This document shows positions 1 through 9,206 of a stretch of DNA of 64,000 bases, in pieces. Under the pieces are notes generated by a model, which saw only the letters and a list, made by a program, of their open reading frames with translations, made no database searches and was not told where the DNA came from. Where the stretch lies: contig CAIUTB010000147.1 of assembly GCA_903901975.1 (NCBI GenBank), positions 19,471 through 83,470 on the forward strand, in the 5' to 3' direction. Positions within the stretch are counted from its first letter, which is position 1; each line of letters begins with the position of its first letter. The translations under genes were made by a program, and so were the position numbers. Source of the stretch: an uncultured Bacteroidales bacterium (GTDB lineage: Bacteria; Bacteroidota; Bacteroidia; Bacteroidales; Paludibacteraceae).

Positions 1-89
1 CGCATCTAAAATCTGCAGGCATTCTTCAGGATGCAGTTCATTCTGATCATTGTCCGGTAGTAGTTGAACTAAGCGATTCTATCTGTTAG
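1..89 (+). CDS. Exodeoxyribonuclease III-type nuclease, C-terminal end (partial)
   Basis: An open frame enters from the left edge and stops at TAG 87-89. Its last residues include SDHCPVVVEL. This Ser-Asp-His-x-Pro pattern is the C-terminal catalytic motif of the endonuclease/exonuclease/phosphatase fold, as in exonuclease III/AP endonucleases, which repair abasic sites. Only about 28 codons are inside the window, so the choice between ExoIII and another member of the fold rests on this motif and its position at the very end of the protein. The frame is too short for the ORF track. Confidence 0.7.
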   Translation, partial: HLKSAGILQDAVHSDHCPVVVELSDSIC

Positions 90-172
90 CTTTAATTCTC
101 CAAAAATGTTGTTTTTAATGATAAAAAACAATAAATCTTACTGAAAGCAGTTCAAATGAGCTAAAATAAATT

Positions 173-180
173 TAACTTTG
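173..180 (+). promoter_or_regulatory. Bacteroidota -7 box (TAACTTTG) for the DUF6242 gene
   Basis: TAACTTTG matches the TAnnTTTG -7 consensus of Bacteroidota sigma-70-type promoters and lies 24 bases before the ATG at 205. No clear -33 TTTG is present, so the call rests on one box. Confidence 0.4.
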
Positions 181-204
181 TCAGTTCTAAAAATACTTGT
201 TATT

Positions 205-1650
205 ATGCAATTCAATTTTTCCCGCTTACTTTTTGTACTTTCTTCCATTCTCATCCTAAGTTCGTGCCTGGATACAACTACTGTCACCACTACTTCGAGT
301 GATGCCACTTTTGTTTCAATGACTCTTGCCGGGAATGATTCTGTAAAAATGGCAAAATTCGCCTTGGATGCAACCGGAACGACCATTGTGAATATTGATT
401 CATTGCCTTTCGGGACAAGAATAGACAGCGTTTATCCTACATTTAGTTTTAAAAGTACAGGAGGTGCAAAATTACATTATCCAAATCCAACCGGTTTCAA
501 ATTCAAAAAAGATTCGGCAGCAGTTACCGGTAAAGATACGGTAGATTTTCGTCAGCCATCGATATGGATACGGAATTATGCAAGCGATGGCAAAACATAC
601 CTAAATTACAATATCCAGGTTAATGTTCATAAAGTTCAACCGGAATTATATGTATGGACTAAAGTGACTGACAATTTGAGTTCTGTAAATGCAACTTCCC
701 AGAAATCAATCATACTGAATGATAAATTTTATTATTATCTCAATGATGGCTCAGCGGCTTATCTGCATACTTCCACTGATGGTATATCATGGAGTAGTTC
801 TGTTACACCTGTCGGTCTACCCGAAGGATCGCCTCTTAATGATATGATTCAGTTTAATGGAAAGCTTTTCCTGACTCAGGACAGGTTAAATATTTACTCA
901 AGTGTTGATGGTTTAAACTGGACCCGAAAATCAGTAAGTAGCTTTAACTTCAAATCTTTACTTTTTGTGTTTAATGGTCAATTGTGGGCTGTAGTCCAGT
1001 CACTTAATGACGCAACTTACCATTTTGCCACATCAACCGATGGTGATGTATGGAATATGATTGGAACAATTCCTCCAAACTTTCCGGTGAATGATTTCTC
1101 AGCAGTTAGCATCGGCACTGTTACCGGAAAATCAAAAGTTTTGGTAGTTGGTGGCTATTCAGTTAATGGAGCATTATTAAAAAATAGCTGGAGCTCTGAA
1201 GATGGTATTTATTGGATTGATTTCAGTACTGAAAATCATTCGTTAGATTCTTTAGCAGCCGGGGTAAGCATTATTTCGTATGATAAAAAACTGTTATTAT
1301 TTGGGAAATATTATTTATTAAATAAACAGTTTTATCGGGAGTCGAAAGACGAAGGCTTGAGCTGGCAGAAACCAAGCCTTACTTACAATCAAATCAGACA
1401 GGGCTTTGTCGAAAAATCAGCTAAAACTCAAAAAGACACACTGGTTTATAATTATTACGAACCACATATTTATCAGTCTGTAGTGGTGGATAAGAACAAT
1501 AGTATTTTTCTAATAGGAGGATATTTAGACAAACTCACTCTTAGTATAAAAGGGGATAGCAGACAACGAAGTGCCGACAAAAATGCCGAAATTACTCCAA
1601 CAACAGATATCTGGACCGGTAAATTAAACCGTAAAAGTTTCGCCCGATAA
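205..1650 (+). CDS. DUF6242-like surface lipoprotein with beta-propeller repeats
   Basis: Predicted exported lipoprotein of 481 residues. I place the start at ATG 205 (MQFNFSRLLF) rather than the track's TTG at 178, because the hydrophobic signal and lipobox (ILSSC) then sit at the normal distance. An N-terminal Ig-like segment is followed by repeated strands of the type 'TSTDGISWSSS', 'SSVDGLNWTRK' and 'SSEDGIYWIDF', which look like BNR/Kelch propeller blades. This layout fits the DUF6242 family of Bacteroidota. The ligand is unknown. It appears monocistronic, with a -7 box just upstream and a hairpin terminator just downstream. Confidence 0.7.
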   Translation: MQFNFSRLLFVLSSILILSSCLDTTTVTTTSSDATFVSMTLAGNDSVKMAKFALDATGTTIVNIDSLPFGTRIDSVYPTFSFKSTGGAKLHYPNPTGFKFKKDSAAVTGKDTVDFRQPSIWIRNYASDGKTYLNYNIQVNVHKVQPELYVWTKVTDNLSSVNATSQKSIILNDKFYYYLNDGSAAYLHTSTDGISWSSSVTPVGLPEGSPLNDMIQFNGKLFLTQDRLNIYSSVDGLNWTRKSVSSFNFKSLLFVFNGQLWAVVQSLNDATYHFATSTDGDVWNMIGTIPPNFPVNDFSAVSIGTVTGKSKVLVVGGYSVNGALLKNSWSSEDGIYWIDFSTENHSLDSLAAGVSIISYDKKLLLFGKYYLLNKQFYRESKDEGLSWQKPSLTYNQIRQGFVEKSAKTQKDTLVYNYYEPHIYQSVVVDKNNSIFLIGGYLDKLTLSIKGDSRQRSADKNAEITPTTDIWTGKLNRKSFAR

Positions 1651-1673
1651 GGGGTTGAAATTCAGATAAATAT

Positions 1674-1706
1674 AAAAGTGTCGGCTGTATTGTCGACACT
1701 TTTTTC
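1674..1706 (+). terminator. Rho-independent terminator after the DUF6242 gene
   Basis: A stem AGTGTCG/CGACACT (1677-1683 with 1694-1700), flanked by A and T runs and ending in TTTTTT, lies 24 bases past the stop codon. Confidence 0.75.
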
Positions 1707-1728
1707 ATTTAATACAGGATTTTTTCCG

Positions 1729-1736
1729 TACTTTTG
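1729..1736 (+). promoter_or_regulatory. -7 box (TACTTTTG) before the small RRWSR protein
   Basis: TACTTTTG fits TAnnTTTG and lies 23 bases upstream of the ATG at 1760. It would drive the small protein and, by read-through, the TonB-dependent receptor. Confidence 0.4.
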
Positions 1737-1759
1737 TAGCTTCAAAACCAAGTATATCC

Positions 1760-2083
1760 ATGTTCAAACAACCCAAGAATACAAGTACTTCCATCCGGTT
1801 TCGTCGCTGGAGCAGGGCTAAGTTTGCTATTTTCTGTAGTTTGTCAAGTGTGGTAAGCATTGGTTGCGTGGCGATTTCAATTGCCAACAAATCACTTCAG
1901 AAAGCAGTTGGTGTTTGTGCTGAATTGTCGCACAAAAACGGGTTTGAATCATCCGAAGAAACGATTGAAACCAGGGAGCACGAAGCTGCTTTACTTCAAT
2001 TAAAAGAAATATCATTATCAGAAATAACATTTGACAACGCTGCAGCGTGTGGTCATACATTTTTATATTTAGTATTCATCTAA
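1760..2083 (+). CDS. Small RRWSR-motif protein upstream of a TonB receptor
   Basis: A 107-residue protein of unknown function. Its N-terminus is basic and contains IRFRRWSRAKFAIFCSL, followed by a hydrophobic stretch (SVVSIGCVAISIA) and a Glu/Leu-rich C-terminal half. It has its own promoter-like box, starts with ATG, and ends two codons before a strong hairpin that precedes the receptor gene. I have the impression that small proteins with a similar RWSRK-x-YA-x-F pattern recur upstream of BtuB-like receptors in Bacteroidales. That is memory, not a search result. The gene seems real from its protein-like composition and placement. Confidence 0.55.
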   Translation: MFKQPKNTSTSIRFRRWSRAKFAIFCSLSSVVSIGCVAISIANKSLQKAVGVCAELSHKNGFESSEETIETREHEAALLQLKEISLSEITFDNAAACGHTFLYLVFI

Positions 2084-2126
2084 GCGGTTGAAACAGATTA
2101 AACTCTGTCTCAACCGCTTTTTATTT
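2082..2126 (+). terminator. Hairpin with T tract between the small protein and the receptor
   Basis: A 15-16 bp stem with one mismatch (AAGCGGTTGAAACAGA pairing with TCTGTCTCAACCGCTT) is followed by TTTATTTTA, only 9 bases before the receptor ATG. It could end the small transcript or act as an attenuator that reduces receptor expression. No leader or riboswitch fold was recognised beside it. Confidence 0.7.
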
Positions 2127-2134
2127 TAGTCATT

Positions 2135-4117
2135 ATGAGAAAAATAGTATTTTTTTGTGCCTTGTTTTCTATTTTAACTTTTGAGAATTTATCAGCTCAG
2201 GAAGAAAGTGATTCACTTACAGTCAATTTATCGGAACTTCAGGTTAATGCTTCTGCTAAGAAATTGTATTCCGAAATGGGAAGGATTCTGACCGTGATTG
2301 ATAAAACCGAAATAAAACGCTCGGCAGTTCAGAGCATCGATCAGTTGCTTGATTATGTGGCCGGAATCGATATTCGTCAGCGTGGCACAAACTCCACACA
2401 AGCTGATATTTCGATTCGGGGTGGTTCGTTCGACCAGGTATTGGTTTTGCTTAACGGCGTAAATATTACCGATCCGCAAACCGGGCATTTCAATTTGGAT
2501 ATTCCACTCAATCTGTCAGATGTAAGCAGGATAGAAATTTTAGAAGGTTCGTCAGCGCGAGTTCTGGGACCGAATGCATTCAGTGGGGCCATTAATATTG
2601 TAACTGAGAACTCAGACAAGCAATCGTTGAAAGCCGAACTTACCGGTGGTAGTTTTGTAACACTGGGGCAAACGGTTTCAGGGAATTTCAATCTGAATGA
2701 TATTCAAACTTTTGCGTCTATTTCACATAGCAGCAGCAATGGGTATATTAGCAGTCCAACCCCGAATTTCACTTATTTACAATCAATGTATGCATACAAT
2801 TTGAATGCTGGTGGAAATACCGATTTTAATTTTTTAAATGGTTTTGTTCATTCTTCCTTAAAAACCGATGCTTTTGGTAAATTTGAACTTCAATTAGCCG
2901 GTCAGATGAAAGATTTCGGTGCTAACAGTTTTTATACTTTAGCCTATCCAAACCAATTTGAGAGCACCAAGACCTTAATGGCTGCATTAAGTTGGTCATT
3001 GACAAGTGGGAACTGGCAATACAATGCTCAGGCATACTGGCGTCAGCATCACGACCGGTTTGAGCTATTCCGGAATTATGTTGGAGCAGCTTCGTGGTAT
3101 AAATTTCACAATTATCACATGACCGACATTAGCGGTGGAAAAGCTTCGGCGACCTATTCGTCAATACTTGGAAAAACAACCCTTGGAGTCGAAGTTCGTA
3201 ACGAACATATCTTTAGCAATGTGCTTGGGAATTCGATTGATTCGTTGCGTGCGCCTCTTGAGCTAAACGGCTTTTTCACTAAAGAAAATAACCGCCTGAT
3301 CGAAACCGGATTAATCGATCATTCAGTGAAACTTGGAAAATGGTATTTTTCGGCAGGAGCAGCTGCTACGAATTCAACTACTTTTGGAATGAATGGTTTT
3401 GGAGGTGTAGATATGGCGTATTCGTTTACTGATAATATCCGGATTTTTGCTGATGCAAATTCGGCTGTACGTCTTCCTACTTTTAATGATTTGTACTACA
3501 ATAATCCCAAGCAAAAAATAATAGCTAACCCAAATCTGCGACCTGAAAAATCGCAAACGATTGAATTAGGAACGAAAATCTATCAGGAAAACTGGAAGCT
3601 GGATGCAACTGTTTATTACCGTATGGGACAAAATGTGATTGATTGGGTTAAACTACATTCTGACTCAATTTGGCAAAGCAAAAATCTGACCAGTGTCAAT
3701 GCATTTGGTGGAGATGTTTCATTTGTATATTATTTCCAAAACGGATTTATAAAAAAACTTGGACTGACATATTCATATCTCCAAATGGATAAAAGTGCGG
3801 ACAATTATGATTCAAAATATGTGCTTGATTATCTGAGAAATAAATTTTCAGTAACAGTCGACCATGCAGTATGGAAGAAACTTTCCGCTTCGTGGAAACT
3901 GGTCTATTTCGACCGCACAGGAACATATTCCGATGCAAAAAATGTTTCACAAAGTTTCAAACCTTATGCCTTATTAGATACCCGTTTTCTTTGGGCTGAC
4001 AAAACATTTGATGTGTTTCTGGACGTGAATAACATCTTTAATTCCAATTATGCCGATTATGGTGGATTGACTCAACCCGGAATCAACTTCAATATTGGGG
4101 TTAGAAAGAGGATTTAA
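2135..4117 (+). CDS. TonB-dependent outer membrane receptor, BtuB-like
   Basis: Outer membrane active transporter of 660 residues, powered by TonB-ExbBD. The signal peptide (ends near SAQEES) leads into a plug domain at about residues 45-155 with typical motifs (DQLLDYVAGIDIRQRG, ISIRGGSFDQVLVLLNGV, IEILEGSSARVLGPNAFSGAINI). A beta-barrel follows and ends in a short aromatic/basic strand (FNIGVRKRI). It lacks the N-terminal carboxypeptidase-like domain of SusC proteins, and no SusD partner is present. Its length and plug are closest to the BtuB/vitamin or siderophore class. The substrate cannot be read from the sequence, and no cobalamin riboswitch was seen upstream. Confidence 0.85.
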   Translation: MRKIVFFCALFSILTFENLSAQEESDSLTVNLSELQVNASAKKLYSEMGRILTVIDKTEIKRSAVQSIDQLLDYVAGIDIRQRGTNSTQADISIRGGSFDQVLVLLNGVNITDPQTGHFNLDIPLNLSDVSRIEILEGSSARVLGPNAFSGAINIVTENSDKQSLKAELTGGSFVTLGQTVSGNFNLNDIQTFASISHSSSNGYISSPTPNFTYLQSMYAYNLNAGGNTDFNFLNGFVHSSLKTDAFGKFELQLAGQMKDFGANSFYTLAYPNQFESTKTLMAALSWSLTSGNWQYNAQAYWRQHHDRFELFRNYVGAASWYKFHNYHMTDISGGKASATYSSILGKTTLGVEVRNEHIFSNVLGNSIDSLRAPLELNGFFTKENNRLIETGLIDHSVKLGKWYFSAGAAATNSTTFGMNGFGGVDMAYSFTDNIRIFADANSAVRLPTFNDLYYNNPKQKIIANPNLRPEKSQTIELGTKIYQENWKLDATVYYRMGQNVIDWVKLHSDSIWQSKNLTSVNAFGGDVSFVYYFQNGFIKKLGLTYSYLQMDKSADNYDSKYVLDYLRNKFSVTVDHAVWKKLSASWKLVYFDRTGTYSDAKNVSQSFKPYALLDTRFLWADKTFDVFLDVNNIFNSNYADYGGLTQPGINFNIGVRKRI

Positions 4118-4120
4118 GAT

Positions 4121-4221
4121 GCCCCCTAAACCACTAAAGGGGGAATAATATGAAAACGGCTGTATTCACATTTGAATACAGCCGTTTCTTTTCTTGAAAG
4201 CCCCTTTTGTGGTTTGGGGTC
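4121..4221. repeat. Pair of decayed inverted palindromes around a terminator
   Basis: The left copy is near 4121-4150 (GCCCCCTAAACCACTAAAGG) and the inverted right copy near 4196-4221 (GCCCCTTTTGTGGTTTGGGG). They bracket the terminator between the receptor and fumarase and touch the fumarase stop codon. They belong to the CCCCTAAAGGGG family seen through 34.4 kb. Confidence 0.8.
4153..4192. terminator. Strong terminator between convergent receptor and fumarase genes
   Basis: A perfect 15 bp stem AAACGGCTGTATTCA/TGAATACAGCCGTTT (4154-4168 with 4173-4187) and 4-nt loop are followed by CTTTTCTT on the plus strand. The A-rich left flank could let it also serve the minus-strand fumarase. Confidence 0.8.
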
Positions 4222-5852
4222 TAGCAAACCATTGTTGGTTTAATTAATTTGAAAAAATCATTTCCTTTATTATCCACCAGAATAAATGCAGGGAAGTTTT
4301 CCACTTCAATTTTCCAGATAGCTTCCATGCCCAATTCAGGGTATTCCAAACATTCTACTTTTTTGATATTTTGTTGTGCCAGAATTGCTGCCGGACCACC
4401 GATTGAACCCAGGTAGAAGCCACCGTGTTTATGGCAGGCATCCGTCACCTGTTGTGTGCGGTTTCCTTTGGCAATCATAATCAGGCTACCGCCATTTTCC
4501 TGGAGCAAATCAACATATGAATCCATACGACCGGCTGTAGTTGGACCAAACGAACCGGAAGGCATTCCTTTCGGAGTTTTGGCAGGACCAGCATAGTAAA
4601 TAGGATGGTCTTTCACGTATTGAGGAAGTGGTTTGCCCGCATCAAGTAATTCTTTCAACTTAGCATGCGCAATATCACGACCCACAACAATTGTACCGGT
4701 GAGCGATAAGCGTGTTGAAACAGGATAGTTTGACAAAGTTGCCAGAATTTCTTTCATGGGCTTATTCAAGTCAATTTTCACAGCGTTTCCTTCGCCTTCA
4801 TTGCGAAATTTATCAGGTATTAATGCGCCCGGATTATCTTCCATACGTTCAACCCACACGCCATCTTTATTGATTTTTCCTTTGATATTGCGGTCGGCAG
4901 AGCATGAAACGCCCATACCCACAAAACAGGAAGCACCGTGACGCGATAAGCGAACAATGCGTATATCGTGTGCAAAATATTTTCCGCCAAACTGAGCTCC
5001 AATTCCGGAAGCTTGTGCTTGTTTCAGTATTTTTTGTTCCATTTCCACATCGCGGAAAGCCTGTCCCAGCTCATTCCCTTCGGTTGGAAGTTCATCATAG
5101 TATTTCGTAGATGCCAGTTTTACAGTTTTCATACAAGCATCAGCCGAAGTACCACCGATAACAAAAGCAATGTGATAAGGAGGACAAGCCGCCGTACCTA
5201 ATGTTTTCATTTTTTCAGTCAGAAATTTCTCGAGTGATGTTGGATTCAGTAACGCTTTTGTTTCCTGAAACAGGTATGATTTATTAGCAGAACCACCCCC
5301 TTTGGCTATAAAAAGGAATTTGTATTCATTTCCATGACCGGCTATCAAATCAATTTGTGCCGGAAGGTTGGTGCCCGTATTTACTTCATCGTACATGTTC
5401 AAAGCTGCATTTTGCGAATAGCGCAGATTTTCATGAGTATATGTTTCGTAAATACCTTTCGACAAAGCTTCTTCGTCCGTTCCGTTGGTCCACACATTGT
5501 TGCCTTTTTTAGCGTAAACGGTAGCCGTTCCGGTGTCCTGGCAAAAAGGTAAAATTCCTTTCGCAGCAATTTCTGCATTCCGAAGCATAGTTAACGCCAC
5601 ATATTTGTCATTTTCGCTTGCTTCCGGATCGGCCAGAATAGCAGCCACTTGTGCCTGATGTTCGGGGCGAAGCAGGAATGAACAATCGCGCATAGCTGCA
5701 CGAGCCAACATTGTCATTGCTTCCGGTTCTACTTTCAGGATTTCCTGTCCGTCAAAATCCGATACCGACACATGTTCGTTGGTGAGTAAATAATATTCGG
5801 TTTTGTCTTTTCCCAGTGGAAACGTTTCCTGGTATTTAAATTCTTTAGCCAT
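4221..5852 (-). CDS. fumA: Class I (iron-sulfur) fumarate hydratase
   Basis: Catalyses reversible hydration of fumarate to malate in the TCA cycle and reductive succinate branch. The 543-residue length equals the FumA/FumB type. It carries [14 protein letters not shown] near residue 105, [16 protein letters not shown] near 235 and [17 protein letters not shown] near 480, which fit the Fe-S-dependent class, in which three cysteines bind a 4Fe-4S cluster. Translation starts at ATG 5852 just after an AATTTACGATT repeat. The stop codon abuts a palindromic repeat. Such oxygen-sensitive fumarases suit an anaerobe. No operon partner. Confidence 0.93.
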   Translation of the reverse strand: MAKEFKYQETFPLGKDKTEYYLLTNEHVSVSDFDGQEILKVEPEAMTMLARAAMRDCSFLLRPEHQAQVAAILADPEASENDKYVALTMLRNAEIAAKGILPFCQDTGTATVYAKKGNNVWTNGTDEEALSKGIYETYTHENLRYSQNAALNMYDEVNTGTNLPAQIDLIAGHGNEYKFLFIAKGGGSANKSYLFQETKALLNPTSLEKFLTEKMKTLGTAACPPYHIAFVIGGTSADACMKTVKLASTKYYDELPTEGNELGQAFRDVEMEQKILKQAQASGIGAQFGGKYFAHDIRIVRLSRHGASCFVGMGVSCSADRNIKGKINKDGVWVERMEDNPGALIPDKFRNEGEGNAVKIDLNKPMKEILATLSNYPVSTRLSLTGTIVVGRDIAHAKLKELLDAGKPLPQYVKDHPIYYAGPAKTPKGMPSGSFGPTTAGRMDSYVDLLQENGGSLIMIAKGNRTQQVTDACHKHGGFYLGSIGGPAAILAQQNIKKVECLEYPELGMEAIWKIEVENFPAFILVDNKGNDFFKLIKPTMVC

Positions 5853-5858
5853 ATCAAT

Positions 5859-5893
5859 AATTTACGATTTATAAATTTACAATTTACGATTGG
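5859..5893. repeat. AATTTACGATT-family repeat before fumarase
   Basis: AATTTACGATTTATAAATTTACAATTTACGATT lies 6 bases upstream of the fumarase start (minus strand). Close copies occur at 21366, 23177, 23243 and 23831. Confidence 0.8.
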
Positions 5894-6000
5894 AATATTC
5901 AAAAGCGACGCAATCACACAAAAAACTCTTTAATTGAAATTCTTGAGGTATTTTATAAAAGACTGGCTAACTTCAAGTCACTCTGTTAGTCTTCGTGTTG

Positions 6001-9000
6001 TTAAAATAGCGTCAACTGTCCATCTTCATCTTCCTTTGTCCGATAAATATCCTCTGTATCATCCGGTGTTTCTTCTTTTTTTCGTTTTGACTTTTGGGGC
6101 TTTGGAACAGTTGATTTTGGCCTATTTGTAATTATCTTGTTGGACTCATCATTTTCCTCCATTTCAACTTCAGAGTCAACTTCAGGATTTTCAACTACAA
6201 TTCCATTTACAATAAAGTTAACCTTATGTATTTCCGGTGCTATTGTTTGTGGTTCGACATTTACTTCTGGTTCTGCTTTTTTTTCGGGTTTTGGTTTCGG
6301 TTCTGCTTTTTTTGCAGGTTTTGCTTCAGTTTCTTCAACTTCAACTTCAACTTCAACTATTTCTTCTACCTCAGCTTCATTTTGAATCTCTTCAACTTCA
6401 ATTTCATCAACATTGTCTTCGTCTGGATCTTCAACTACCGAAGTTTTTGTCTCTTCTACTGGTTTAAATCTCACCGGTTCAAGTTCATTGATAGTAAGGA
6501 CTTCGAATGTCGACAAGCGTTTTCCTTTAGCTTTATAACTTTTCACGCCAATAAATTCGTCGGCATCCACTACCGATGCATCTCGGTAGGAATCGTTGCC
6601 GCCCATAATCACTTCAAAGCGAGGGAAATCAATATCTGTCATTAGTATCAGACGTGATTCAGGATTCTCACCCAGGAAGTTTTGTGGTTTAGATGAAGCT
6701 TCCAGTTGGAAGCGTTTCAGGTAATAAAATTTTTGATCAGCATCCCACAGGGCTACTGTCCACACCTTGTTGGAATCAAACTTTTCAATTACCTGAATAT
6801 CTTTGTCATAATGGTTATTCAGGTCAAAATTACTGGTATAGAAAGTTCCTTTACCCGAAACAACCAATATTGTATCTTCGCTCAGGTATTCGCCGAGATA
6901 TTCTCCTCTGCTATCGTAGTTTAGGCGCAACACATCGCGGTCGAACCAAACCTGCCGTCCGCCCAATGTAGAACCACCTTTTGTTTTCAAGGCAATTTTC
7001 AACACATCATTCTTGGTTAGCAAATTTCCCATCGACTGGCGACCTTTAATCGCGATATCGCTAAAATCTTTTTCGAAAACCAACTTGTTCAGTCGTGGTT
7101 TTGGTTTCAGGGTAATTCGGATAACTTCCGCTTCGGCATTTGGATTAGAAGTGAAATACACTACTTTTGAACCAGGCGTATCTTGCGTAATTTCATAATC
7201 TTTATCCCGGGTAATACCATTTACAGCAAAGCGTTTGATATAATAGGGACCGGTTTTTCCATCCCGATAAACGGCATTGTAAACCGTTCGTTTATCGTTT
7301 TTCTTGAAAACATCCAAATGTAAAATGTTTTTGCCCACAAAAATCTTGTCGGCGACTTTCAGCACTTTGTATTTTCCGTCTTTGAAAAAAATGATAATAT
7401 CATCAATATCAGAGCAATTGCATACAAATTGGTCTTTACGAAGCGATGTCCCGATAAAGCCTTCATCGTAATTCACATACAGTTTTTCGTTGGCCTCCAC
7501 CACTTTCGAAGCTACAATAGTTTCGAAATTACGAATCTCGGTAAGACGGGGGTGATCTTTTCCATATTTGGCTTTCAGGGCTTCGTACCACGCAATAGTA
7601 TACTGAACCAAATGAGCCAGGTGGTGGTCAATTTCATCAATTTTCTTCTGAATGGAAATGAGCATATCGTTCGCCTTGTCCGTGTCGAACTTGGTAATAC
7701 GCATCATTTTTATTTCGAGCAATTTCAGAAAATCTTCCCGAACGATTTCACGTATAAAATCTTTTTTGAAGGGCTCTAATCGCTTGTCGATATGCAGAAT
7801 AACCTCATCTTGCGACGTGCTGTCCTCAAAACCTTTATCTTTATAAATGCGGTTTTCGATAAATATTTTTTCGAGCGAAGTAAAGAATAATTGTTCTTGC
7901 AATTCAGCTTTTTGAATTTCAAGTTCAGCTTTCAATAAATCCTTAGTATGCTCGCAACTGATTCGCAACATTTCGCTCACTCCGCAAAAACGTGGTTTAT
8001 TATCGTGAATCACGCAACAGTTAGGCGAAATACTCAATTCACAATCGGTAAAAGCGTAAAGCGCATCAATGGTTTTGTCGGATGACGAACCGGGTAATAA
8101 ATGAACAAGGATTTCGACATTGGCAGAGGTATTATCATCCACTTTTCGAATCTTGATTTTCCCTTTATCGCTGGCTTTTATTATAGATTCAATCAGTTTC
8201 GAAGTATTCGAGCCAAATGGAATTTCAGTAATTGCGAGTGTTTTGTTGTCTAATTTGCTGATTTTAGCACGGATTTTTACCGCCCCACCACGTTCTCCGT
8301 CGTTATAACGAGCCACATCGATTGAACCACCGGTCTGAAAATCAGGCAAAAGAACAAACTCGTCACCCTGCAAATGGGCTATACAAGCATCGAGCAATTC
8401 GTTGAAATTATGAGGCAAAATTTTGGAATTCAACCCCACGGCAATCCCTTCCACACCTTGTGCCAATAGCAATGGGAATTTTACAGGTAGGGCAATCGGT
8501 TCTTTGTTACGGCCGTCGTAGGACGATTTCCATTCGGTAGTTTTCGGATTGAAAACGGTTTCCAATGCAAATTTCGATAATCGTGCTTCGATATATCGTG
8601 GAGCAGCTGCACCATCGCCGGTAAGTATATTTCCCCAGTTTCCCTGGCAGTCAATCAATAAATCTTTTTGTCCGAGTTGTACCAGGGCATCGCCGATGGA
8701 AGCATCACCGTGTGGGTGAAACTGCATGGTATGACCCACAATATTTGCCACTTTATTGTAGCGCCCATCGTCCAATCGTTTCATTGAGTGGAGAATACGG
8801 CGCTGAACAGGTTTCAATCCGTCGTAAATATCAGGCACGGCACGTTCCAGAATAACGTATGAAGCATAATCCAGAAACCAGTTCTGGTACATCCCCGATA
8901 GGTGATGCTTCACCGCATCATCGCTTATTTTTGGTACTTTATACGTTGAATGCACAGCAGATTCAGTCTCAACAGCAATGTCTTCGGCTACGCCTGTCAT

Positions 9001-9045
9001 TTCGTTTTCTTCGTTTTCCGCTTCAATAATTTCGTCTGTACTCAT
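6001..9045 (-). CDS. parC: DNA topoisomerase IV subunit A (ParC-type)
   Basis: Type IIA topoisomerase subunit that cuts and rejoins DNA to unlink chromosomes, with ParE as ATPase partner (not in this window). In 1014 residues I see an acidic N-terminal extension (1-35), the core (QNWFLDYASYVILERAVPDI; PHGDASIGDAL) and the catalytic tyrosine in AAPRYIEARLSKFA at about residue 151. A coiled tower region and blades of the C-terminal wrapping domain follow. The last 150 residues are low-complexity Glu/Val then Lys/Pro repeats, ending in QLTLF. GyrA cannot be fully excluded, but the shape is that of Bacteroidota ParC. Its promoter is divergent from glyS. Confidence 0.88.
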   Translation of the reverse strand: MSTDEIIEAENEENEMTGVAEDIAVETESAVHSTYKVPKISDDAVKHHLSGMYQNWFLDYASYVILERAVPDIYDGLKPVQRRILHSMKRLDDGRYNKVANIVGHTMQFHPHGDASIGDALVQLGQKDLLIDCQGNWGNILTGDGAAAPRYIEARLSKFALETVFNPKTTEWKSSYDGRNKEPIALPVKFPLLLAQGVEGIAVGLNSKILPHNFNELLDACIAHLQGDEFVLLPDFQTGGSIDVARYNDGERGGAVKIRAKISKLDNKTLAITEIPFGSNTSKLIESIIKASDKGKIKIRKVDDNTSANVEILVHLLPGSSSDKTIDALYAFTDCELSISPNCCVIHDNKPRFCGVSEMLRISCEHTKDLLKAELEIQKAELQEQLFFTSLEKIFIENRIYKDKGFEDSTSQDEVILHIDKRLEPFKKDFIREIVREDFLKLLEIKMMRITKFDTDKANDMLISIQKKIDEIDHHLAHLVQYTIAWYEALKAKYGKDHPRLTEIRNFETIVASKVVEANEKLYVNYDEGFIGTSLRKDQFVCNCSDIDDIIIFFKDGKYKVLKVADKIFVGKNILHLDVFKKNDKRTVYNAVYRDGKTGPYYIKRFAVNGITRDKDYEITQDTPGSKVVYFTSNPNAEAEVIRITLKPKPRLNKLVFEKDFSDIAIKGRQSMGNLLTKNDVLKIALKTKGGSTLGGRQVWFDRDVLRLNYDSRGEYLGEYLSEDTILVVSGKGTFYTSNFDLNNHYDKDIQVIEKFDSNKVWTVALWDADQKFYYLKRFQLEASSKPQNFLGENPESRLILMTDIDFPRFEVIMGGNDSYRDASVVDADEFIGVKSYKAKGKRLSTFEVLTINELEPVRFKPVEETKTSVVEDPDEDNVDEIEVEEIQNEAEVEEIVEVEVEVEETEAKPAKKAEPKPKPEKKAEPEVNVEPQTIAPEIHKVNFIVNGIVVENPEVDSEVEMEENDESNKIITNRPKSTVPKPQKSKRKKEETPDDTEDIYRTKEDEDGQLTLF

Positions 9046-9099
9046 GGGAAAGTATTATTTTATAGCCTCTTGTGCTTTATATTTTTCAAATTCAATCGA

Positions 9100-9107
9100 C
9101 AAAAATA
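9100..9107 (-). promoter_or_regulatory. -7 box for parC (minus-strand TATTTTTG)
   Basis: Plus-strand CAAAAATA is TATTTTTG on the minus strand and matches TAnnTTTG 54 bases before the parC start. It lies back to back with the glyS box at 9120. Confidence 0.45.
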
Positions 9108-9119
9108 CAAAAAAAATAG

Positions 9120-9127
9120 TAACTTTG
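9120..9127 (+). promoter_or_regulatory. -7 box for glyS (TAACTTTG)
   Basis: TAACTTTG fits TAnnTTTG and lies 79 bases upstream of the glyS ATG, divergent from the parC box. Confidence 0.45.
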
Positions 9128-9206
9128 CACCTCCTTTTGAACTTGATTTTTATTCAAAAAATCTCAATTTAAATTTCTTGTAACTAGTAACACGTAACTA
9201 AATATT

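Noticed and set aside
1827-2060. Minus-strand ORF opposite the small RRWSR protein
   Set aside because: Antisense shadow; no start context or domain.
1651-2135. Cobalamin riboswitch before the BtuB-like receptor
   Set aside because: The gap is too short and I see none of the conserved riboswitch elements; only a simple hairpin is present.
6137-6645. Long plus-strand ORFs rich in Ser/Thr, Phe or Leu
   Set aside because: They are antisense shadows of the Glu/Val/Lys-Pro repeats at the end of ParC.
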